Below, one piece after another: positions 58,932 to 64,000 of a stretch of DNA of 64,000 nucleotides (positions are counted from its first letter, which is position 1; each line of letters opens with the position of its first letter). The position numbers were made by a program, and so were the translations under genes. The notes under the pieces were generated by a model. It was not told the origin of the DNA and did not search any database. It was given only the letters and a program-made list of their open reading frames with translations. The stretch is from Apiosordaria backusii (taxonomy: Eukaryota > Ascomycota > Sordariomycetes > Sordariales > Lasiosphaeriaceae): NCBI GenBank assembly GCA_030549205.1, contig JAUKTV010000001.1, positions 1,860,001 through 1,924,000 of the forward strand, read 5' to 3'.

Positions 58932-61448
58932 TCATACTGCAATAGAGACATTCTTCCTCGTGTCGGCATCCTCCAGCTGACAGCCAAAGACCAGCCGGTA
59001 AAGATCTCTTAGGAAATTATACTGCCCCGACCGCAGCATCATCCACCCAACGCTCTTGGCCACCTCGACAGCATTGAACCGTTTCCCACGGGCCGGCAAT
59101 GTTGCCGGCGAGCGGAAAGAGGCGTCTGCTAATACCAAATTTTTGTAATTTTGAAGCAAGGAGATTTGGTTCGGGAGGCCACCAAATGAATGCTGAGGGA
59201 GGTCGTTGACAAAGGCTTGCAGTGCAGGTGCTGCATCAGCCCCAGCTGCGTCACGGTTGAAGCCAATGTTTAAGGCCGCTTTAACAACGAGCGCCTTGAT
59301 TCGGGTAATGTTGGCATCTTCAATAGTAGTGGCTGTGGTGGCGGTGCTCGAGGTATGCTGGCTGTTCTGGCTATAACCAGACAAATTCGAGGCGTTACTC
59401 GACCAACGGCCCCCACGATCGCTACGAGAGTCCGAAGTCCCGAGCACAAGAATGTTGGGCATTTGTGGACTGGCATCTGGTGAGATTGGTGTATCTTCAA
59501 ATTCGGTCACTGGAGTTTCGGGTACGACGGGGCGTGCACGAGGTCGCTCAAGTTCACCCAGACTCCGCAAACTTTCACGCTTTGAGCGTAGAGAGGCACG
59601 GCTTCCGGCATTTGAGCGCTCAACTTCAGACTGGTGACTGCTCATCTGCAGGCCAAACGTTGGGTTGGCCGCGAAAAAGTTGACCTGGTTTGGTCTCGGT
59701 GTGCCGCGATCTGGTCGAACCTGTGTCCAACCCTCACGGAAAATGTCACACAGCTCCCAACACGCCTGAACGGCTGAGCCCAACAGCTCTTCGTCGGGCG
59801 CCTTCCCATCTCGTCGATTTTGCCGAAGGCTGAAGAGCATTTCAGCCAATGCCCAACAGGCTCGCAATAACGAGTCTGTCTCCTCGGCCAAGTCGCTGCG
59901 TTGCTTCATCAGTCGGTGGCACAAGGTAATATAGAAGTCTAATGTTCGTTCTCGGAAGGCTTCGGGGAGCGTTCGGCTGTCCTGGGCGCTGTATAAACTG
60001 TATCACCGTGTTGTTAGACAACAACAACCCTCATCATGATTGGAGGAGAACGTACTGGTTGTTGAGCTCAAAGCTGACTCTCAAGATGGAGTCGGCTGTC
60101 TCATTGGTTCTTTGCCTCACATCAAAGAGTGACTGGCAAAAATCCCGACACAAGTCTAGATTGGTCCGCACACCAAATGATTCCGAGACGTCATCTCGGC
60201 TGTGATACAATCGTTTGCAAAGCTTCCAGCAGCACTTCCAAGCCCTCTCGTGGGCATCTGGCGTCCCGGAGCTGTTGAAGACTCTCTCTCGATGGATAGA
60301 GCTAAGGTTGGCGAGGGTGTTGCATAAAGTCCAGCATTCTTCCAAAGCTGCTTTGAGTGCTTTTACTTCTGTGTCTTGGCCCCGTGTGGGATTGGGAAAT
60401 TCGTCTGTGTCCTCGAAATCCTCGTCCCCGTCATTCTCAAGGGTTTCTGGTATTACTGCACGACACAGTTAGCACCGCATATTTCTAGTTAGACTGTTCG
60501 CTCACTCTTACATTCGAGGCTGCTAGCAGTACTGGACCGCAGTTTCGTATTTTCATTAGCGTAGACATCTTCCAGCTTCTGGGCCTGCGGTGTCGGAGCA
60601 TCAAGGTTGAATGACACGGGCCGTACTCTGGTGTTAACCATAGGGGGTGACTGGTTTAGGGAATGTCTTGTCTTTGGTGCAAGTTAGCGCCATGATTAAC
60701 CTCGCCATCACGCAATGGGGCCGCCTTACTACTACTGTTGACGGTTCGCTCGGTGGAGGACTTGCACCGCTGCTTGCCACGCTAGCACCGCTTACGGAGT
60801 TGGAAACGCTCGACCTCGAGGTAGTATCGCCGGACTTCTGACCGGAATTCAAAATTAGCTGATTCGTCCGATCTTTCTGCCGCTGTGAGCTTTATCATAC
60901 CCAGTCTTGAAAATTTGGGGGTGCGTGGATCACTGAGACGACTTCTTCGCTTCCAGACTTTCGAACATGATCCGGGATATTCGTTTTCAGCATCAACAAC
61001 TAGCAGCCGTTAGTTACCCTGACCGGCACTCTCTCTTTGATGAGGTAATAGACAAAGCAACGAACCGAATTACGCCCAAACCCAGTCCCTTCTTCCGTAT
61101 TTTCCACTTCCTCGTCTTCGATCTCGGTGGTCTCGGTTCCGTTCGATGTCACGGGTGAAGGGCCAACAATATCGCTGCTCGGGCTCATAAGATGGGCCGA
61201 GCTTGGTCTTGTAAGGGAGTTTGGACGAAGGGATTGGGAGTCGGGGCCGGACGATGAACTGGAGAAGAATAAAATGTCAACCAACAGGGTTCACCAATTT
61301 GGGGTTAGTTGGCAAGGGAGCCATACGCCATATATTGGGACGACAGGGCAGGGGACTCTCGTCCTGAGGAGAGTGCCATCTCGGCGTACGAAGGGTATAT
61401 CGACCTGATGCTTCCCGTTGATGTCCTCAGGGGAGCCTCAAGAGCCAT
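58932..61448 (-). CDS. uncharacterised fungal protein (7 exons, 715 aa)
   Basis: Fungal-specific look; I think it belongs to a DUF family but cannot name it with certainty. Model: complement(join(58932..59997,60056..60455,60512..60671,60730..60837,60901..60999,61066..61258,61327..61448)), 2148 nt, every phase consistent. The N-terminal 250 residues are Ser/Pro-rich and low in complexity. From about residue 275 an alpha-helical domain starts (KALKAALEECWTLCNTLANL), with repeated Trp/Cys/Leu helices (CWKLCKRLYHSRDD, CWALAEMLFSLRQN, CWELCDIFREGW). A Ser-rich linker precedes a C-terminal helical segment (SVGWMMLRSGQYNFLRDLY). The last three exons have strong splice signals. The 5' exons are less certain: exon 60901-60999 is open in a second frame, and the GTTCGT donor at 61065 competes with GTAATT at 61073. 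Confidence 0.7.
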
Positions 61449-64000
61449 TGCGGCCAATTCCAACCCAATGCGCCGCAGTGAGCCGAGGTCGCAGATTTCG
61501 CTAGCCCAGTTATCGGCCAGGCCAGCAATTATCGGTCGTCGGTGAAGTACTTTGCGCCCAACAGCAAGACGGCAAGGCAAAGCAAGATGGGCGCTTCAAA
61601 GAAACGGCAAGGCAAGCGGTAGGCAACACAGTATGACTGCGCTTAAGAAGCAAGGGATCAGAAAACCCGTGCGCGGTTGTTGGCTGATGCTGTGAGTCGA
61701 TGATTAGGCGCGCAAGCAGGTATCGGGATGCAGCATTGTACGAATGCGCCAGAAACTGGGCTGAGGCCTGTCTGGTGGGAAGGATCAGGAAGAAGGCGTT
61801 CCTTAAGGAAGAACGAAGCTTGGGGGTGGCCAAGGTCCGGGGCAAGCCACCGTGGGTGTTTCCTTGCAGCACGATGGATCGCCGGCGTAGGCTTCAGCCT
61901 GATTGGGACCGAAGGGGAGGTGATGCGGGCTTGCGGGTTGTCTTCGTGCTGCGGGGAACAACAGACCGATTTGGCACAGGTGAAAGAGCGATGATACCAC
62001 AACAACCAACACGCCGACCAGGTATCCGGTAGTGTAGCTTCTCAGAACCCTTGGGAAGGATGTTGATGGCTTGGAAGCGTCCGCGTGGGGAGCCGTAGAG
62101 CTGTCAGCCAGTGGTTTGTTTCGAGGGGCGTCCGGTAGTGGTCAGTGACAGAGGGGGAGAAGAGTGCCGTGCGCTTCAAGGCAGCACTTGCTGGGGAGGA
62201 GACCAAGAGAGGCGTGTCGTGCTGCGGGAAGCCAGGGTCTTGGAAAGGCGTCTTTCCCAACAGGGGATAGACCAAACCGTCCAACGGACCTGCAGGTGCT
62301 GCTGCTGCTGCTGCACAGTAATAATTCGAATCCTACGCCCAAGGGCCTTAGTTTTTGTAATGCTGTCCCAAGATTACCCTCTGCACATGACGGTGATGGC
62401 CTGTCTGTTGGAGACGCACCGAGAGTAACTACATGGCGAAGGCGAGATTGGACCGGCCTGCTGTGAGCCCTCCCCCCCTCTCGATATTTCTGGATAAGGC
62501 TGACAATACTGATGTCAAAAAAGTTTCCATCCCGCACACACCCAATGCGCGTGTTTTGTCTCGGGCCAGTAAGATGATGGCGACGACGCCCCTCACTGCC
62601 GATAAACTGCATGGCCATGAAGTCGGCGCTTAAAACGTCGTTAGGGGCTTCTGGGCTCGCGCTCCCAGCAAGTCAGGGCGCGCCATTCTTGACCCCTCCC
62701 CTGCTCCGAGCTCCTCGGGATGAGGGGCAGCTCTCTTGGCCAATAGGATAACTGGCGGATTTCCTCGATCACCACTTGTTCCCAGCCAGCTGGGAAGTGA
62801 GCTTCAACTGTTTCGTTTGGCTTTGTAGTGATCATGGCCAATGGCACTTTGGCACGCAAGCACAGACGAGATCTCGGCCGAGTGGTCACTGATGTTCTTT
62901 GTGGTACCACATGGCCCAGGTATGACAAGCCCAGTTCAACGAGCATCATCATCGAGGCCGAAGACTTGCCCTCAATCGCTCCCAGTACAATACGACCACC
63001 CTTCCGTAATGAAGTTGGTAGGACAGGCCCCCAAGGCCGCCATCTCAAGTTTCGGAGCACGTTGGACCAAAAGGTGACAAGTGTTCACCCAACCTAAAGC
63101 TCGGTCAATTCGGCATGGAATTTGCAAACGAGTGGGGGGATCTGCGAGGGCATCGTCCGCATAGGCACAGTGTGTCGTTACCTCGTCTTGCCGGAAAGAT
63201 ACTGGCCTGCTTACTGTGTACAGATGGCGATGGTATTGAAGCACATTATGCTTCAGAAGCGGTGAATCAATCTCGGCACAGAAACGCGTGATGAAGCTTT
63301 CGCAAAGGCATGATGCCGTCTGAATTATAAAGTTCCGATCTGGGCCGCAAGGTAGCCGCCCACACAAGGCCAACAGAAAGGAACACCCACCACGGACAAC
63401 AGGGGCCGGACCGTGTGTGGCGGTCAAGCGATTCCGACTGTTTGGGTCCCGAGACTTGTTTTTGGCGCTAGTGGAGGATCATGAATTGCGCGCTTCTCAT
63501 TGGAGCAAAGCTTCAATCAGAACACTGGGATGGAAACTCATCATGGAATATCTCTAAAATGCCCGTCTAGAGAATGCAGAGTGCCTGTATCAAATACTAT
63601 CAAGTTTGCCTGTGGAGCAAGTCCCTTGATTAAGCTGTTAATCATTCTCAACTAGAGCCAAGATAAATTGGCGTGCAGTGAACTCCAGCGACTACAGCTC
63701 ATGGAGAGACTCGACCTTCGTTTTCACTGTCAGCGGGCACGAGAGCGGAGTGTGAAATTGGGTGAGATACTTACTGACGGGTGAGTTTGGTTTGGTGATT
63801 ACTAGGTTATCGACAAGACCGTGATTGAACAGGGATTCAAAGATAAATTCAAACAACTAAATACTAGGTAATCTGGACCAGAATTGGTAGGGCAGGCAAG
63901 TAGATAGTTGTAGAATTTATCGGCCTGATGTTCCTTATTGAGCTAAATCCTAGTAGGTCTAATGGGTGCCCAGTCAAAATAATGTTGAATTGGTTTGAAT
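61449..64000. other. 2.5-kb region without a recognisable gene
   Basis: Upstream of the leftward 715-residue protein gene, running to the window end. It includes a short CTG run near 62299-62314. Open frames at 62641-63060 and 62972-63427 on the minus strand give no recognisable domain and no compatible splice pair. A gene entering from beyond the window cannot be excluded. Confidence 0.5.

Noticed and set aside
62641..63427. Minus-strand frames near the window end as a partial gene
   Set aside because: The two frames overlap in different phases, no in-phase splice pair joins them, and no domain is recognisable.

Overview
The window is nuclear DNA from a filamentous ascomycete, most likely a Sordariomycete near the Sordariales. 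The signs are short introns (about 50-80 nt) with GTRAGT-type donors, CTRAC-type branch sites and YAG acceptors; a NoxA-type NADPH oxidase, a fungal class I myosin and a Puc1/Cln3-like cyclin; and one TA-rich island whose stop codons fit repeat-induced point mutation (RIP). I rebuilt exon structures by hand from open frames, splice motifs and phase. I found no tRNA, rRNA or CRISPR array.

The left part (1-31 kb) is a normal, dense fungal gene neighbourhood. It holds ERO1 (-), CKS1 (-), an RSC4-like double-bromodomain protein (+), a 1,164-residue membrane and coiled-coil protein of unknown function (+), noxA (-), the class I myosin gene (+), PFA4 palmitoyltransferase (-), a GT90/CAP10-type glycosyltransferase with an apparent one-base frameshift (+), and a G1-type cyclin (-). 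CKS1/RSC4 and PFA4/GT90 are divergent pairs; the unknown gene/noxA and myosin/PFA4 pairs are convergent.

The middle (31.2-51 kb) is almost gene-free. About 12.4 kb of ordinary-composition DNA lies upstream of the cyclin without a credible coding region. It is followed by a 4.1-kb TA-rich element with roughly 71-bp terminal inverted repeats and an 8-10 bp target duplication (43,626-47,731), which I read as a RIP-degraded Mutator-like (MULE) transposon. Nested inside is a 441-bp solo LTR (46,665-47,105) with a perfect 5-bp target duplication and ordinary composition, so it probably arrived after the RIP. Another 3.2 kb of gene-free DNA follows.

The right part (51-61.5 kb) holds three genes I cannot tie to a characterised function. 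Two are divergent: a 757-residue protein with a retropepsin-like D-T-G-A motif (-) and a 1,280-residue protein with a proline/threonine-rich region and a basic C-terminus (+). The third is a seven-exon, 715-residue fungal protein (-). The last 2.5 kb shows no supported gene.

The best leads are the divergent DTGA/1,280-residue pair beside the gene desert, the nested MULE/LTR structure, the ERO1 C-terminus VDEL revealed only after splicing, and the GT90 frameshift.
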